NCBI RefSeq assembly: GCF_023051175.1
Contig: NZ_JALKII010000002.1
Coordinates: forward strand, 310,001 to 374,000
Direction of reading: 5' to 3'
DNA: 64,000 nucleotides
Source of the DNA: Alcanivorax quisquiliarum
GTDB taxonomy: Bacteria; Pseudomonadota; Gammaproteobacteria; Pseudomonadales; Alcanivoracaceae
Part shown: piece by piece, positions 30,064-40,640 of the stretch
Layout of the letters: each line of letters opens with the position of its first letter
Numbering within the stretch: the first letter of the stretch is position 1
Program-made: the position numbers and the translations under genes
The notes under the pieces: generated by a model
What the model was told of the DNA's origin: nothing
The model's input: the letters and a program-made list of their open reading frames with translations, nothing else
Database searches by the model: none

Positions 30064-30705
30064 ATGCAGGCATATCAGAAAGCGTTTCTGGAATTTGCTC
30101 TGGGCCGTGAGGCGCTGAAATTCGGTGAGTTCACGCTCAAATCAGGCCGCGTGAGCCCGTATTTCTTCAATGCCGGCACCTTCAATACGGGGCGGGCGCT
30201 GGCGGAGCTGGGGCGGCGTTATGCCGACGCTATCGTCGCCTCAGGTGCCGAGTTCGACATGCTGTTCGGCCCGGCTTACAAGGGCATTCCGCTAGTGGCC
30301 GCCGTCGCTGTGGCGCTGGCAGAGCACCACGGGCGCGACGTGCCCTGGGCCTTCAACCGCAAGGAGGCCAAGGATCATGGCGAAGGCGGCTGGCTGGTGG
30401 GGGCGCCCTTGCAGGGCCGGGCGCTGGTGATCGACGATGTCATCACCGCCGGCACAGCCATCCGCGAGGTGGCGGCGCTGTTCGCCGGCACCGAAGCGCG
30501 CATGGCAGGCGTGGTGGTAGCGCTGGATCGGCAGGAAAAAGGCCAGGGCGACTTGTCGGCGATACAGGAAGTTGAACACAGTCTTGGCGTGCCGGTTTAC
30601 AGTATCGTCTCAATGGCAGAGATCATCGAGTATCTCGCCCAGACACAACAACAGGATCAACTGGCGGCCATGCAAGCCTATCGCCGCCAATATGGCGTGC
30701 AGTAG
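30064..30705 (+). CDS. pyrE: orotate phosphoribosyltransferase
   Basis: PyrE forms orotidine monophosphate from orotate and PRPP in pyrimidine synthesis. The 213-residue protein matches E. coli length and has [19 protein letters not shown], the catalytic-loop segment [13 protein letters not shown], and the PRPP-binding [14 protein letters not shown]. It follows rph with a 10-base gap containing GGGAGA. A hypothetical DUF4124-type gene begins two bases after its stop. Confidence 0.97.
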   Translation: MQAYQKAFLEFALGREALKFGEFTLKSGRVSPYFFNAGTFNTGRALAELGRRYADAIVASGAEFDMLFGPAYKGIPLVAAVAVALAEHHGRDVPWAFNRKEAKDHGEGGWLVGAPLQGRALVIDDVITAGTAIREVAALFAGTEARMAGVVVALDRQEKGQGDLSAIQEVEHSLGVPVYSIVSMAEIIEYLAQTQQQDQLAAMQAYRRQYGVQ

Positions 30706-30707
30706 TC

Positions 30708-31340
30708 ATGAGAAAACTGTCCCGGGGGGTAGTATTCAGCATCGCGCTGGCGGCATCGGCGGCGGTATGCAGTGCTACTGTTCCGGGCATTCGTCCGCTG
30801 CCGCCTGGCGGTGTCTACCGCTACGTGAATCCCCAGGGCAACACAGTCCTGACTCATATGCTGCCTGATGAAGGCGTCCGGGCAGGTTACGAGATCATCG
30901 ACAGCCAGGGGCGGGTGCTGCACCGCGAGCCACCCGCCTTGACAGGCGAGGAGGCGCAGGCGCAGCGCGCTGCTCGGGAACAGGCACTGCGCGAGGCCGA
31001 GCAGGCCCGGCGCGATGCCGAGCTGCTGCGCATGTATGCTGCGCCGGAAGATGCCGAGCGTGCCCGCGACAGGCAGATCAGCGCCCTGCAACTGAACATC
31101 GATTACGCTCGCGGCAATATCTCCCAGACCCGCGCACGGCTAGCGCAGGAAATCAGCAATGCGGCACAGATCGAGCGCAGCGGGCGTCCGGTGCCGGAGA
31201 ACACCAACCTGGTGATCGAACGTTATACCCGCCAGATCAGCGATCTTGAGCAAGATATCGCGCAATATGAGCGCGATATCGAGCAAGTGCGCACTTCTTT
31301 CGAGGCCATCATCGAGCGGCTGCGGGTTATCGTGCGCTGA
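30708..31340 (+). CDS. exported DUF4124-like coiled-coil protein
   Basis: The 210-residue protein has a signal peptide (cleavage near VCSA). A short DUF4124-like segment follows, GGVYRYVNPQGNTVLTHM, then a long charged, glutamate- and arginine-rich helical stretch (about 78-210) predicted to form a coiled coil. It is probably periplasmic. It begins two bases after pyrE and is likely in the same transcript. Function is unknown. Confidence 0.75.
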   Translation: MRKLSRGVVFSIALAASAAVCSATVPGIRPLPPGGVYRYVNPQGNTVLTHMLPDEGVRAGYEIIDSQGRVLHREPPALTGEEAQAQRAAREQALREAEQARRDAELLRMYAAPEDAERARDRQISALQLNIDYARGNISQTRARLAQEISNAAQIERSGRPVPENTNLVIERYTRQISDLEQDIAQYERDIEQVRTSFEAIIERLRVIVR

Positions 31341-31623
31341 TCGTTCTGCGCTGCCTTGCCCTGCCCTGGGCTGCGCTAATTATCGGCGCCATGCCAATCA
31401 AAAATCCGGCCCGCTTCGTTATTTCACGCCGCACCGTCCTCACCTCGGTCATGAAGCTGGGCGCTCGCAGCGCGCCGCCGGTTTATTGGACGACACGGCC
31501 TTTCAGGTGATTATTTCCAGCCGAAAAGCGGCCTTGGATCAAATGGGGCTGGATAGAGCCGCCCCGCACAAGCCCATGGGTGGGCCGGGCCGGGGTCGTT
31601 GCAGCTGCGTATTGCTGCGGCCG

Positions 31624-32220
31624 TCAGTCGGCGTCGCGAAACAGGCCCGCGACGAGGACGGGCCATTGCTCGGCCCAGCCGGTGGTGGGCAGCTGGCGAA
31701 AGCCCGAGCGCACAAACTGGGCAATGCGGCCTTCGGCGGCCGCCAGCAGCAAATTGGCAGTGGTTGCGGGAGGCATGACGGTGCGCAGGTTCTGCTTGAA
31801 TTCGGCATCGCGCAGCAGCTGGCGCAGCTGGCTTTCCACCCGGTCGAAAAACTGCTCGATGCGCTGGCGCAGGCGTTCGTTCTCGCCGGCCAGGGCATCG
31901 CCTGTGAGCAGCCGGGTGATGCCTGGATTGCGCTCCGTGAAGGTCAGCAGGAGGGTCAGGATCTGCTCCGCTTGCGCACGGGCATCGGGCGTTTCCTGCA
32001 AGATGCGGTTCACACGGCTGAACACCGTGTCTTCCACAAAGTTGATCAGCCCTTCGAACATCTTTGCCTTGCTGGGAAAGTGCCGATACAGCGCCGCTTC
32101 CGACACACCCACTTCCCGCGCCAGGCCCGCAGTGGTGATGCGGCCGCCGGGTTCGGCTTCCAGCATGTGTGCCAGCGCCTGCAAAATCTGTTCCTTGCGC
32201 GAGAGTTTCTGTTCGCTCAT
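31624..32220 (-). CDS. slmA: nucleoid occlusion factor SlmA (TetR family)
   Basis: SlmA binds chromosomal sites and blocks FtsZ ring assembly over unsegregated DNA. The 198-residue protein has a TetR helix-turn-helix, RITTAGLAREVGVSEAALYRHF, and SlmA-specific downstream sequence KMFEGLINFVEDTVFSRVN. It matches E. coli SlmA in length (198). It lies beside argB, dut and coaBC, the classical slmA neighbourhood. The 283 bases downstream, toward the DUF4124-like gene, carry no recognised feature. Confidence 0.94.
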   Translation of the reverse strand: MSEQKLSRKEQILQALAHMLEAEPGGRITTAGLAREVGVSEAALYRHFPSKAKMFEGLINFVEDTVFSRVNRILQETPDARAQAEQILTLLLTFTERNPGITRLLTGDALAGENERLRQRIEQFFDRVESQLRQLLRDAEFKQNLRTVMPPATTANLLLAAAEGRIAQFVRSGFRQLPTTGWAEQWPVLVAGLFRDAD

Positions 32221-32268
32221 CCGTTATCCCCTGTCATGCCCTGCCCCTGCGTTGCCACCCCCCGTGGC

Positions 32269-33177
<909 letters not shown>

Positions 33178-35646
33178 TCAAAAAGGCAGTTTCAGTTTCG
33201 GTTCAATGGCCTGTAATTCAGCGCGGAACAGCCCGGCGATGCGTTGCAGCGCGGGTTTGTCGCGGCCCTCGAAGCGGGCGCTGAGCGCCGGCATGGTATT
33301 GGAGGCGCGCACCAGCCCCCAGCCATCCTCGAATTCCACCCTCAGGCCGTCCAGCGTATTGATACTGCCCTCGCTGAAGGCGGCTTGCCGGGCAAGCAGT
33401 TTTTCCACCAGCTCGAACTTGTCGCTATCGCTGGCAGGAATCAGCAGCTCCGGCGTCGCCAGCCCGGTTTTCAGGCGGGCAAACACCGCATCGGCACCGG
33501 CGGATTCCAGCGCCAGAATCTCCAGCAGCCGGGCGGCAGCATACAGCGCGTCTTCCACGCCGTGCCAGCGGTCGGCAAAAAAGAAGTGCCCGCTGAGTTC
33601 GCCCGCCAGCGCGGCGCCGGTTTCACGCAAGGCTGCCTTCATGCGCGCATGGCCGGAGGGCGCCATCTGCGGGCGGCCGCCCATGCGGCTGACCAGTTTG
33701 GTCAGCTCGCGGCTGCACTTCACATCATAAAGGATATCGGCGCCTGGCGAGCGCGCCAGCAAATCCCTGGCGTACAGCATCAGCAGCCGGTCCGGCCAGA
33801 TGATCTCGCCGGCGGGCGTTACCACGCCCAGGCGGTCGCCATCGCCATCAAAGGCAATGCCGATATCAGCGCCCTGCTCTTTCACCGCCTGGATCAGCGC
33901 GTGCAGATTTTCCGGGCGGCCTGGGTCGGGGTGGTGATTGGGGAAATGCCCATCCACCTCGGCAAACAGCGGGATCACCTCGCAGCCCAGCTCGGCCACC
34001 AGTTGTGGCGCGATCACCCCGGCAATGCCGTTGCCGCAATCCACCACCACCTTGAGTGGCCGGGCCAGCACGATATCGTCGCTCACGGCGCGCAGGTAGC
34101 GCTCGTTGATATCCCGCGAAGACACCTCGCCCAGCCCTTCGCTGAGGCTGTCTTCCTCGATACGTGCTTTCAATGCCAGCAGCGCATCGCCAGCGATGGT
34201 TTCGCCGCCGATGGTGATTTTCAGGCCGTTATACACCGAGGGGTTATGGCTGCCGGTGACCACCACGCCGGTCTGCGTATCCATCACCGAAAGGCCGTAA
34301 TACAGCACCGGCGACGGCACCGCGCCGATATCCAGTACATCGCGGCCGCTGCGGGTGAGCCCGCGTATCAGCGCCTGGGCCAACTCTTCGGAAGAGGTGC
34401 GGCCATCGCGGGCCACCATCACCGTCTGCTGGCCGGCATCGCCGGCTTGCGAGCCGATGGCCTGGCCCAGCAGCTCGACCATTTCGGCAGTCAGCGTCTT
34501 GCCCACCACGCCGCGAATATCGTTGGCGCGAAAAATCTCCGCCGGTAACGACAGCGGCTGCGGCGCAGTATTGCGCGTCAGCAGGGCATCTTCTTCCACC
34601 AGGATATCCAGGAAAGCATCAGCCGGCGCGGCAGCGCGTGGCGCCGGCGCCGAGGCCGGACGCTGCGCCTGCTGCGTGCCGGCCACCGTATCCAGCTGAT
34701 CGCGCACCTGCTCCAGCGCGGCAAAGCGATAGCGCCGGCCGGTGCCGGCGCCAAGGCGGCCGGCTTCCTGCGCGTGCTGCCGCAGATGCGCCGCATCGCC
34801 AGCGATGGCCGCACCAATGGCGCGCAGCACCAGCCATTGGGCCAGCAACAGCAGCACCAGCACCGCTGCCAGCGCCATCAGCGCCGGCATCAGCATCGCA
34901 TCGAACGTGCCGCCGGGGGTGCCGTGATAGCTCAGGGTCAGGCCACCGCTGGTGGCCGCCGTGGCACGCTGCGGGCCATCAGGCGTGCCGATCTGCAACA
35001 CCGGCGCCTGGCTGCCGCGCTGCATGATGCGGATGCCGCCAGTGAGCAGATTCTGCCGGCGCAGCTCCGCCACCACCGGGCTGAAATCCTGCTCCAGCAG
35101 CACAATCGCATTGCCATCCGGGGTGCGCCGGGCCAGCAGCAATTGTGGCGAGGCACCGGGCAGCAGCGCCAGCTGCGGCTCACCATCGCGGGCCTGCTGG
35201 ATCAGATCGCGGGCGGTGAATGACAGCGAGGCCCGGGGCAATTCGCCGATATGAGTAAGATGCACGCGCCCGCCGGAAATCAGGGAGCTCAGTTGCTGAG
35301 ACACGATTTCCGGGCTGCGTCCGCTCGCCACAGCTTCACGCACCGCATGGCTTGCGGCCAGCGCCTGCAAGCTGGCCTGGCCCTGCTCGATGGCCAGCTT
35401 CAGCACGGCCGCCGGCTGGCTGATCAGCGCCTGCGCGGCCTGATCGGCAGCGCGCTCGCGCTCGGCGGTGTGCAGCATGTGCAATGCCGCCGCGAGGCCC
35501 AGCACCAGCACCACAGGCGCGAGCAGGCTCGCCAGCATAAAGCGCTGGAGGCCGCTGGCCGGCTGTGCAGATCGGGACTTTTTCCGTTTTGCTGGCCGCT
35601 CCGGTGTGCCCGGCTTGTTATCCGCCAGCCTGGTTTTCTTGCTCAT
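33178..35646 (-). CDS. algC: phosphomannomutase/phosphoglucomutase with membrane N-terminal extension
   Basis: AlgC interconverts sugar 6- and 1-phosphates for lipopolysaccharide, rhamnolipid or exopolysaccharide precursors. The 822-residue protein has a C-terminal mutase half of about 460 residues with the phosphoserine loop VVTGSHNPSVYNG and metal site DGDGDRLG. The N-terminal half holds two membrane segments (about 30-58 and 240-268) flanking a putative periplasmic domain. A long AlgC form with such an N-terminal region is also encoded in Pseudomonas genomes. Gene order dut-algC-argB is conserved. Confidence 0.92.
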   Translation of the reverse strand: MSKKTRLADNKPGTPERPAKRKKSRSAQPASGLQRFMLASLLAPVVLVLGLAAALHMLHTAERERAADQAAQALISQPAAVLKLAIEQGQASLQALAASHAVREAVASGRSPEIVSQQLSSLISGGRVHLTHIGELPRASLSFTARDLIQQARDGEPQLALLPGASPQLLLARRTPDGNAIVLLEQDFSPVVAELRRQNLLTGGIRIMQRGSQAPVLQIGTPDGPQRATAATSGGLTLSYHGTPGGTFDAMLMPALMALAAVLVLLLLAQWLVLRAIGAAIAGDAAHLRQHAQEAGRLGAGTGRRYRFAALEQVRDQLDTVAGTQQAQRPASAPAPRAAAPADAFLDILVEEDALLTRNTAPQPLSLPAEIFRANDIRGVVGKTLTAEMVELLGQAIGSQAGDAGQQTVMVARDGRTSSEELAQALIRGLTRSGRDVLDIGAVPSPVLYYGLSVMDTQTGVVVTGSHNPSVYNGLKITIGGETIAGDALLALKARIEEDSLSEGLGEVSSRDINERYLRAVSDDIVLARPLKVVVDCGNGIAGVIAPQLVAELGCEVIPLFAEVDGHFPNHHPDPGRPENLHALIQAVKEQGADIGIAFDGDGDRLGVVTPAGEIIWPDRLLMLYARDLLARSPGADILYDVKCSRELTKLVSRMGGRPQMAPSGHARMKAALRETGAALAGELSGHFFFADRWHGVEDALYAAARLLEILALESAGADAVFARLKTGLATPELLIPASDSDKFELVEKLLARQAAFSEGSINTLDGLRVEFEDGWGLVRASNTMPALSARFEGRDKPALQRIAGLFRAELQAIEPKLKLPF

Positions 35647-35670
35647 CGCTTTCCCCCAGAAACACCGGCG

Positions 35671-36126
35671 CTATTGCCGGCCGGTGTGCCCGAACCCCCC
35701 GTCGCCGCGATGGCTGGCGTCGAACTCCTCCACCTGCTGCAACGACACCTGCAACACCGGCACAATCACCAGCTGCGCCAGCCGCTCCCCCGGCTCCAAC
35801 ATGAAGCTGGCGTGGCCGCGGTTCCAACAGGACACCATCAACTCACCCTGATAATCCGAATCGATCAGCCCCACCAGATTGCCCAGCACAATGCCGTGCT
35901 TGTGGCCCAGCCCCGAGCGCGGCAACACCATACCGGCGAAACCGGCATCGGCAATATGAATCGCAAGCCCGGTGGGGATCAGCACCGTCTGGGCCGGCGC
36001 CACTTCAAGCGGGGCCTCGATCATGGCGCGCAGATCCAGGCCGGCAGAGCCCGCCGTGGCATAAGCGGGCAGCGGGAAATCCGTGCCGAGTCGGGGATCA
36101 AGCACCTTGTACTGTAATTGCATCAT
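35671..36126 (-). CDS. dut: deoxyuridine 5'-triphosphate nucleotidohydrolase
   Basis: Dut hydrolyses dUTP to dUMP, preventing uracil incorporation. The 151-residue trimeric-type protein shows all five motifs: [45 protein letters not shown] and the C-terminal P-loop-like [11 protein letters not shown]. It lies between coaBC (upstream) and algC (downstream) on the minus strand. Confidence 0.98.
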   Translation of the reverse strand: MMQLQYKVLDPRLGTDFPLPAYATAGSAGLDLRAMIEAPLEVAPAQTVLIPTGLAIHIADAGFAGMVLPRSGLGHKHGIVLGNLVGLIDSDYQGELMVSCWNRGHASFMLEPGERLAQLVIVPVLQVSLQQVEEFDASHRGDGGFGHTGRQ

Positions 36127-36165
36127 GGCTCTCTATGGCTCCTTGAGCGGCCGGGCGCGGGTTGT

Positions 36166-37365
36166 TCAGCGTTTGTAGCGGATCGCGATCAGCTCGATCA
36201 GCTGCTTGGCGATCTGGCGTTTGGCCGCCAGCGGCAGCACCTTGTGGCCGCCCGGCCAGATCACCGTCAGGGCATTGTTGTCGCTGTTGAAGCCGACATT
36301 CTCGCCCGATACATCGTTGGTGGCGATCATGTCCAGATGCTTGTTCTCCAACTTGCGCTGGGCGTAAGTGATCACATCGTGGGTTTCTGCGGCAAAACCG
36401 ACGGTAAAAGGGCGCCGCGCATGAGCTGCCACAGCGGCCACGATATCCGGGTTTTTCACCAGCGTGAGATGGATCTCTTCGGTGGATTTCTTGATCTTGT
36501 GATCCGAGGTAATGGTCGGGCGATAGTCCGCCACGGCGGCCGTGGCAATAAACACATCGCAGCCCTCCCCCACCACGGCCATGCTGGCGTCATACATTTC
36601 ATCGGCGCGCACCACATCGATACGGTGCACCCGCGTGGGCGTGGGCAGATTTACCGGGCCGCTGATCAGCGTCACCCTGGCGCCGGCCTCCGCCGCCGCC
36701 TCGGCCACCGCATAGCCCATCTTGCCGGAGCTCTGGTTGGTGATATAGCGCACCGGGTCGATCGCCTCCCGCGTCGGGCCAGCGGTAATCACCACATGGC
36801 AGCCGGAGAGCAGGTTGTGATCAAACACATTGGCGGCGCGCAGCGTGATGTCTTCCGGCTCCAGCATACGGCCGGGGCCAACCTCGCCACAGGCCTGGCT
36901 GCCGGCGCCGGGGCCGAACACATGCACGCCCTTCTCCTGCAACATCAGCAGGTTCTTCTGCGTGGCCGTATTGGCCCACATCTGCTGGTTCATCGCCGGG
37001 GCAATGGCAATCGGCGCGCCCGTGGCCAGGCACAGTGTGGACAGCAGATCAGAACCATGGCCATGCGCCATGCGCGCCATGAAATTGGCTGAGGCCGGCG
37101 CGATCAGCACCAGATCGGCCCAGCGGGCCAGCTCGATATGCCCCATCGCTGCCTCGGCGGAAGGGTCAAGCAGATCGGTATGCACCGGGTGGCCGGAGAG
37201 CGCCTGCATTGTCAGCGGCGTGATGAACTCCTGCGCACCCTGCGTCATCACCACACGCACCTCGGCGCCGGCGTCCTGCAAGCGGCGCACCAGCTCGGCA
37301 CTCTTGTAGGCCGCGATCCCGCCCGTCACACCCAGCAGAATCCGTTTGTTGACCAGTCGTTCCAT
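36166..37365 (-). CDS. coaBC: bifunctional phosphopantothenoylcysteine decarboxylase/ligase CoaBC
   Basis: CoaBC couples cysteine to phosphopantothenate and decarboxylates the product in coenzyme A synthesis. With the ATG at 37365 it has 399 residues and begins [20 protein letters not shown], the flavoprotein N-terminus. The decarboxylase part has [13 protein letters not shown] and APAMNQQMW; the ligase part has [22 protein letters not shown]. An upstream extension of the frame is not supported. It is divergent from radC, as in E. coli. Confidence 0.97.
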   Translation of the reverse strand: MERLVNKRILLGVTGGIAAYKSAELVRRLQDAGAEVRVVMTQGAQEFITPLTMQALSGHPVHTDLLDPSAEAAMGHIELARWADLVLIAPASANFMARMAHGHGSDLLSTLCLATGAPIAIAPAMNQQMWANTATQKNLLMLQEKGVHVFGPGAGSQACGEVGPGRMLEPEDITLRAANVFDHNLLSGCHVVITAGPTREAIDPVRYITNQSSGKMGYAVAEAAAEAGARVTLISGPVNLPTPTRVHRIDVVRADEMYDASMAVVGEGCDVFIATAAVADYRPTITSDHKIKKSTEEIHLTLVKNPDIVAAVAAHARRPFTVGFAAETHDVITYAQRKLENKHLDMIATNDVSGENVGFNSDNNALTVIWPGGHKVLPLAAKRQIAKQLIELIAIRYKR

Positions 37366-37522
37366 AGTGCCTATGTTCCTATAAAGCCGCGCCAGGGAAG
37401 GCGCAAAGAGTAGCACTGAATGGGGAACACGGGTAACCGCCCACTCACATGCTGCGCGGGAGATAACCACCGGGCGCCTTGTTGTACCCAGGTTACTTTC
37501 ACTCTGCACAAGGAACTGTGTA

Positions 37523-38197
37523 ATGGCGATCAAACACTGGCACGAATCCGAACAACCCCGCGAAAAGCTCATTCAGCGCGGCGCCGAGGCGCTCAGCGAC
37601 GCCGAGCTGCTGGCTATCTTTCTCGGTGCCGGGCTCCATGGCGGCAACGCCGTCACGCTGGGCCAGTCGCTGCTGGTGCAGGCCGGCGGCCTGCGGCAGC
37701 TGCTCGATGCCACCCCGCAGGAGCTACAGCGCTACAAGGGCCTGGGCCTGGCCCGGGCCGCCATGCTCAAGGCCGCGCTGGAGGCCGGCAAGCGCTATCT
37801 TGAGCAACACTATGTGCGCGAGCAGCCATTAAGAGAGCCCTGCGATGTGGGGCCAATGCTGATGGCGCGCCTGCGCGGCCACCCCTGCGAAGTGTTTGCT
37901 GCCCTGTTTCTGGATAATCGCCACCGCGTGCTGGCCTATGAAGAGCTGTTTCGCGGCACCATCAATGCTGCCGTAGTGCACCCCCGCGAAGTGGTGAGGC
38001 GAGCGCTCGCTCACAACGCAGCGGCGATCATCTTTGCGCACAACCACCCCTCCGGCGACCCGGAGCCCAGCTCGGCGGATCGTTGCCTCACCCGCGAGCT
38101 GGCGCGCGTGCTGGAAGTGATCGATGTGCGCGTGCTCGATCACCTGGTAATAGGCGACAATAGCTGGGTTTCCATGGCGCACCGCAAGATGTTCTGA
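37523..38197 (+). CDS. radC: RadC family JAB-domain protein
   Basis: The 224-residue protein has an N-terminal helix-hairpin-helix-like region and a C-terminal MPN+/JAMM domain with [16 protein letters not shown] carrying the metal ligands. Despite its name the role in DNA repair is unproven. It lies between coaBC and rpmBG, the conserved position. A GCCCC/GGGGC hairpin (38198-38212) directly follows the stop. Confidence 0.94.
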   Translation: MAIKHWHESEQPREKLIQRGAEALSDAELLAIFLGAGLHGGNAVTLGQSLLVQAGGLRQLLDATPQELQRYKGLGLARAAMLKAALEAGKRYLEQHYVREQPLREPCDVGPMLMARLRGHPCEVFAALFLDNRHRVLAYEELFRGTINAAVVHPREVVRRALAHNAAAIIFAHNHPSGDPEPSSADRCLTRELARVLEVIDVRVLDHLVIGDNSWVSMAHRKMF

Positions 38198-38264
38198 GCC
38201 CCGCCGGGGCAGGCGCCCGCCCGCCGCGCCCCGGCCGCACGCCACGCCGGCACGCACAAGAGCC

Positions 38265-38293
38265 TTGCCTGGCCCGGCTTGCTCTGGTATAAA
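38265..38293 (+). promoter_or_regulatory. sigma-70-type promoter of rpmBG
   Basis: TTGCCT (38265-38270) and TATAAA (38288-38293) are separated by exactly 17 bases, 79 bases before the rpmB start. It is a strong candidate for the ribosomal-protein promoter. Confidence 0.75.
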
Positions 38294-38371
38294 TCGCCGC
38301 CTTATTCCGGGGTTCCGGCCGTCGCCTTATGCCTGCGGAACACCCGAGCAACGATTCTCTGGAGCACGACA

Positions 38372-38608
38372 ATGTCCAAGGTTTGCCAGGTTACCGGTAA
38401 GCGTCCGATCACCGGTAACAACGTATCGCACGCCAACAACAAGACGAAGCGCCGCTTCGAGCCGAATCTGCACTACCACCGTTTCTGGGTGGCCAGTGAG
38501 AACCGCTTCGTCCGCCTGCGCGTGACACCCAAAGGCATGCGGATCATCGACAAGCTCGGCATCGACAAAGTGCTGGCGAACATCCGCGCCAGCGGCCAGA
38601 AAGTTTAA
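38372..38608 (+). CDS. rpmB: 50S ribosomal protein L28
   Basis: The 78-residue protein begins [20 protein letters not shown] and continues with [19 protein letters not shown], diagnostic for L28 and identical in length to the E. coli protein. The ATG at 38372 follows GGAG; an upstream frame extension lacks similarity. It is co-transcribed with rpmG. Confidence 0.99.
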   Translation: MSKVCQVTGKRPITGNNVSHANNKTKRRFEPNLHYHRFWVASENRFVRLRVTPKGMRIIDKLGIDKVLANIRASGQKV

Positions 38609-38622
38609 CGGAGGCCTGAGCC

Positions 38623-38793
38623 ATGGCTAGCAAAGCGATTCGTGAAAAGATCCGTATGGTGTCCAGCGCCGGCACCGGCCACTTTTACACCACGACCAAG
38701 AACAAGCGCACCACACCGGAAAAGATCGAAATGCGTAAATACGATCCGGTAGTGCGTCAGCACGTGGCGTATAAAGAAGCCAAGATCAAATAA
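38623..38793 (+). CDS. rpmG: 50S ribosomal protein L33
   Basis: A 56-codon frame starts at ATG 38623 behind GGAGG and reads [20 protein letters not shown], continuing with [20 protein letters not shown] and ending KEAKIK. This is a typical L33 of the cysteine-free, zinc-independent type. It begins 14 bases after rpmB and is followed by a strong terminator. Confidence 0.98.
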   Translation: MASKAIREKIRMVSSAGTGHFYTTTKNKRTTPEKIEMRKYDPVVRQHVAYKEAKIK

Positions 38794-38930
38794 CAGCGCC
38801 AAATGGCCTCGTAGCAGGCTCATAAAGCGCCAGGCAAGCAGCGCTCGCGGCCAGTTTGCGCGGGTCACTGCGCGGGCCAGGCTCGCCAGCGCGCGACCCA
38901 CCAGCGCGTAAGTATGCCGCTTGCACCAAG

Positions 38931-38960
38931 ATACCCGGCCCCGTGCCGGGTATTTTTGTT
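38931..38960 (+). terminator. Rho-independent terminator of rpmBG
   Basis: ATACCCGGC and GCCGGGTAT form a perfect 9-bp stem with a 5-base loop, followed by TTTTTGTT. It is 137 bases after the rpmG stop. Confidence 0.88.
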
Positions 38961-39738
38961 GGGCCGGGAGCTGCGCGCCCGCCGTTTGAGCCTCCCTCTC
39001 GCTTGCCCCCTGCCCTTGCCCTCTTTTTCCAACACCGGCGAGCCACGCCGGGCGCAAGAGCAGCGCCAGCCGCCCTCCTTTGGCTTAGCCGCCGTAAAAC
39101 CGGCTAAACGCATTGTGGTATTTTTGTATCCGAATGTTGCACAGGGCGGTAACTGCTCGCCTCGTTGAAAAGTGCTTTTGCCCGATGGCGTGGGCGTAAA
39201 AGCCAATAATATTTTCTGCTGTGGAGTATCCGCTCTGAGGCGGTTGGTTTTCCTGGCCGATAAAGCGGCGCGAATAACGATCTGAAAGCGCGGTTTTACA
39301 AAGGCTTAGTGCTGCCTGCTGCAATCCTTAACGCTCTCAATGTTGCTTTGATCGCGGCAAAATTTGCTGCGCTGCTAAATTTTTTAGCGGCTTTCTTGAA
39401 TTGATGTGCGCTGGTTGGCGAAATGAACAAAGGCCCACCAACTTACACAAAAATAAGGCTCCGGCTACAAAAGCATATTGTGGTTTGGGAAAAGGCAGAC
39501 GTAGTATTAGAGTACCAAGGCGCTACGACAAAAAGCTTAGGCGCCATAGGTTGCTCTCGGGAGAGCTAATTTAAAAAAGTAAAAGAATTTTACAATCGGG
39601 GAGTGCTTGCATTTTGCCATCCCTCTGATTGTTTGTGATCAACCCGAGCATTATCGGCGCGATCATGTTTTGTCTAAACAGGGTGTCAGGCCAAATCGGA
39701 TTGGTATTTCACGTAGTTCCTGCTCAGGGAGATTCAAA
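38961..39738. promoter_or_regulatory. long AT-richer leader upstream of the tad operon
   Basis: No gene is supported in these 778 bases. Base composition falls from GC-rich to AT-rich after about 39100. A terminator-like hairpin (GCTGCTAA / TTAGCGGC, 39371-39391, then TTTCTT) could end a small transcript. Palindromes GCTCTC-GG-GAGAGC (39553-39566) and GTAAAA-GAA-TTTTAC (39579-39593) follow. The second overlaps TACAAT (39591-39596), a possible -10 box with no clear -35. These look like control elements for the pilus operon. Confidence 0.5.
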
Positions 39739-40023
39739 ATGAAAATGACAATGAAAAACGGCTTGCAGTTTTTTTCCTTCCTTAACCTGTTGCGGGCATT
39801 CGGGCTTGCAATAACTCAACGAGTGGCGGCTAACCTGTCGGTAGTGGGTTGGTCGGCGCGTGATCGGCAGCGTGGGGCTAGTGCGCTGGAATATATTATG
39901 TTGGCTGCGGTGATTGTGGGGCTTTTAGTTGTGTTAGCTGCGGCATACAGCGGTGAGAATAATCCTATCAAGACCTTCTTTGACAACCTCTTTAAAGAGG
40001 CCGGCGTCGAGGTTGGCGAGTAA
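39739..40023 (+). CDS. flp: Flp family type IVb pilin
   Basis: Flp is the major subunit of the Tad pilus. The 94-residue prepilin has a long leader and the processing site RQRG|ASALEYIMLAAVIVGLL, with the Glu5-Tyr6 pair of type IVb pilins after cleavage. A hydrophobic helix and a short C-terminal segment follow. The ATG at 39739 is behind AGGGAGA. The leader (about 53 residues) is much longer than in most Flp pilins; a later start (no ATG available after 39751 before the cleavage site) is not obvious. It is the first gene of the tad operon. Confidence 0.9.
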   Translation: MKMTMKNGLQFFSFLNLLRAFGLAITQRVAANLSVVGWSARDRQRGASALEYIMLAAVIVGLLVVLAAAYSGENNPIKTFFDNLFKEAGVEVGE

Positions 40024-40056
40024 GGTTGATAATTTTTCGCAGTAGAGGTTATAGCC

Positions 40057-40533
40057 GTGGGTCAGGCGTGGCTGGAAGGAAGCAGGCAGCATCGTGGCGC
40101 CGTGATGCTAGAGTTTATCCTGCTCTTTCCCTTCATCGTTGCGATCTTGTACGCAGCAGGCTACTACAGCGTTCTGTTTTCCTGGCAATACCGGATGCAG
40201 AGCGCTGTAGATGCGGCAGCCGCGAGCGGCATGTATGTGGATCGCTCGCAGTACGCCGATGTTGCAGCCAAGGTTACGTCGCAAGCTAACTTGTCTCTGG
40301 CAGAACTTGCGAAATCTTTGCCGCTGGCGGTGCGTGGGAAAGTCGAAGCCTCCGAGAGCAATTGTGCTTCGCAGACCGTTGCAGCTGCTGGCATTACCGT
40401 TATCAAATGCGAGATCGAAATGTCAGCATCGGAAATTCAGGCGGCATTGCCCGCGATCCGATTCGGATTTCTCGGCCAGTTTCCACCCGCACCACCGAAC
40501 GGTATCCAGGCCAGCGCACAGGTAGCGTTTTAA
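40057..40533 (+). CDS. tadE: TadE-like pseudopilin
   Basis: TadE/TadF pseudopilins help assemble the Flp pilus. The 158-residue protein has the TadE pattern RQHRGAVMLEFILLFPFIVAIL, with a likely cleavage after the glycine and a Glu in the hydrophobic helix. A globular part with two cysteines (about 109 and 124) follows. The start codon is GTG at 40057 with AGAGG upstream. It sits between flp and cpaB. Confidence 0.82.
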   Translation: MGQAWLEGSRQHRGAVMLEFILLFPFIVAILYAAGYYSVLFSWQYRMQSAVDAAAASGMYVDRSQYADVAAKVTSQANLSLAELAKSLPLAVRGKVEASESNCASQTVAAAGITVIKCEIEMSASEIQAALPAIRFGFLGQFPPAPPNGIQASAQVAF

Positions 40534-40640
40534 TCAGCATCAAGAAAAAACGAAAGAATATTGCAAGCACAAGGACGTCGCGCCAGTTCTTCCCATGAGC
40601 TGCGGTGGCGCGTCCCGATCCGGTGAACACAGGAGGGGAT

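Noticed and set aside
39085-39324. 79-codon minus-strand open frame in the tad leader
   Set aside because: No ribosome-binding site, no signal or domain, and no conserved feature; treated as chance.
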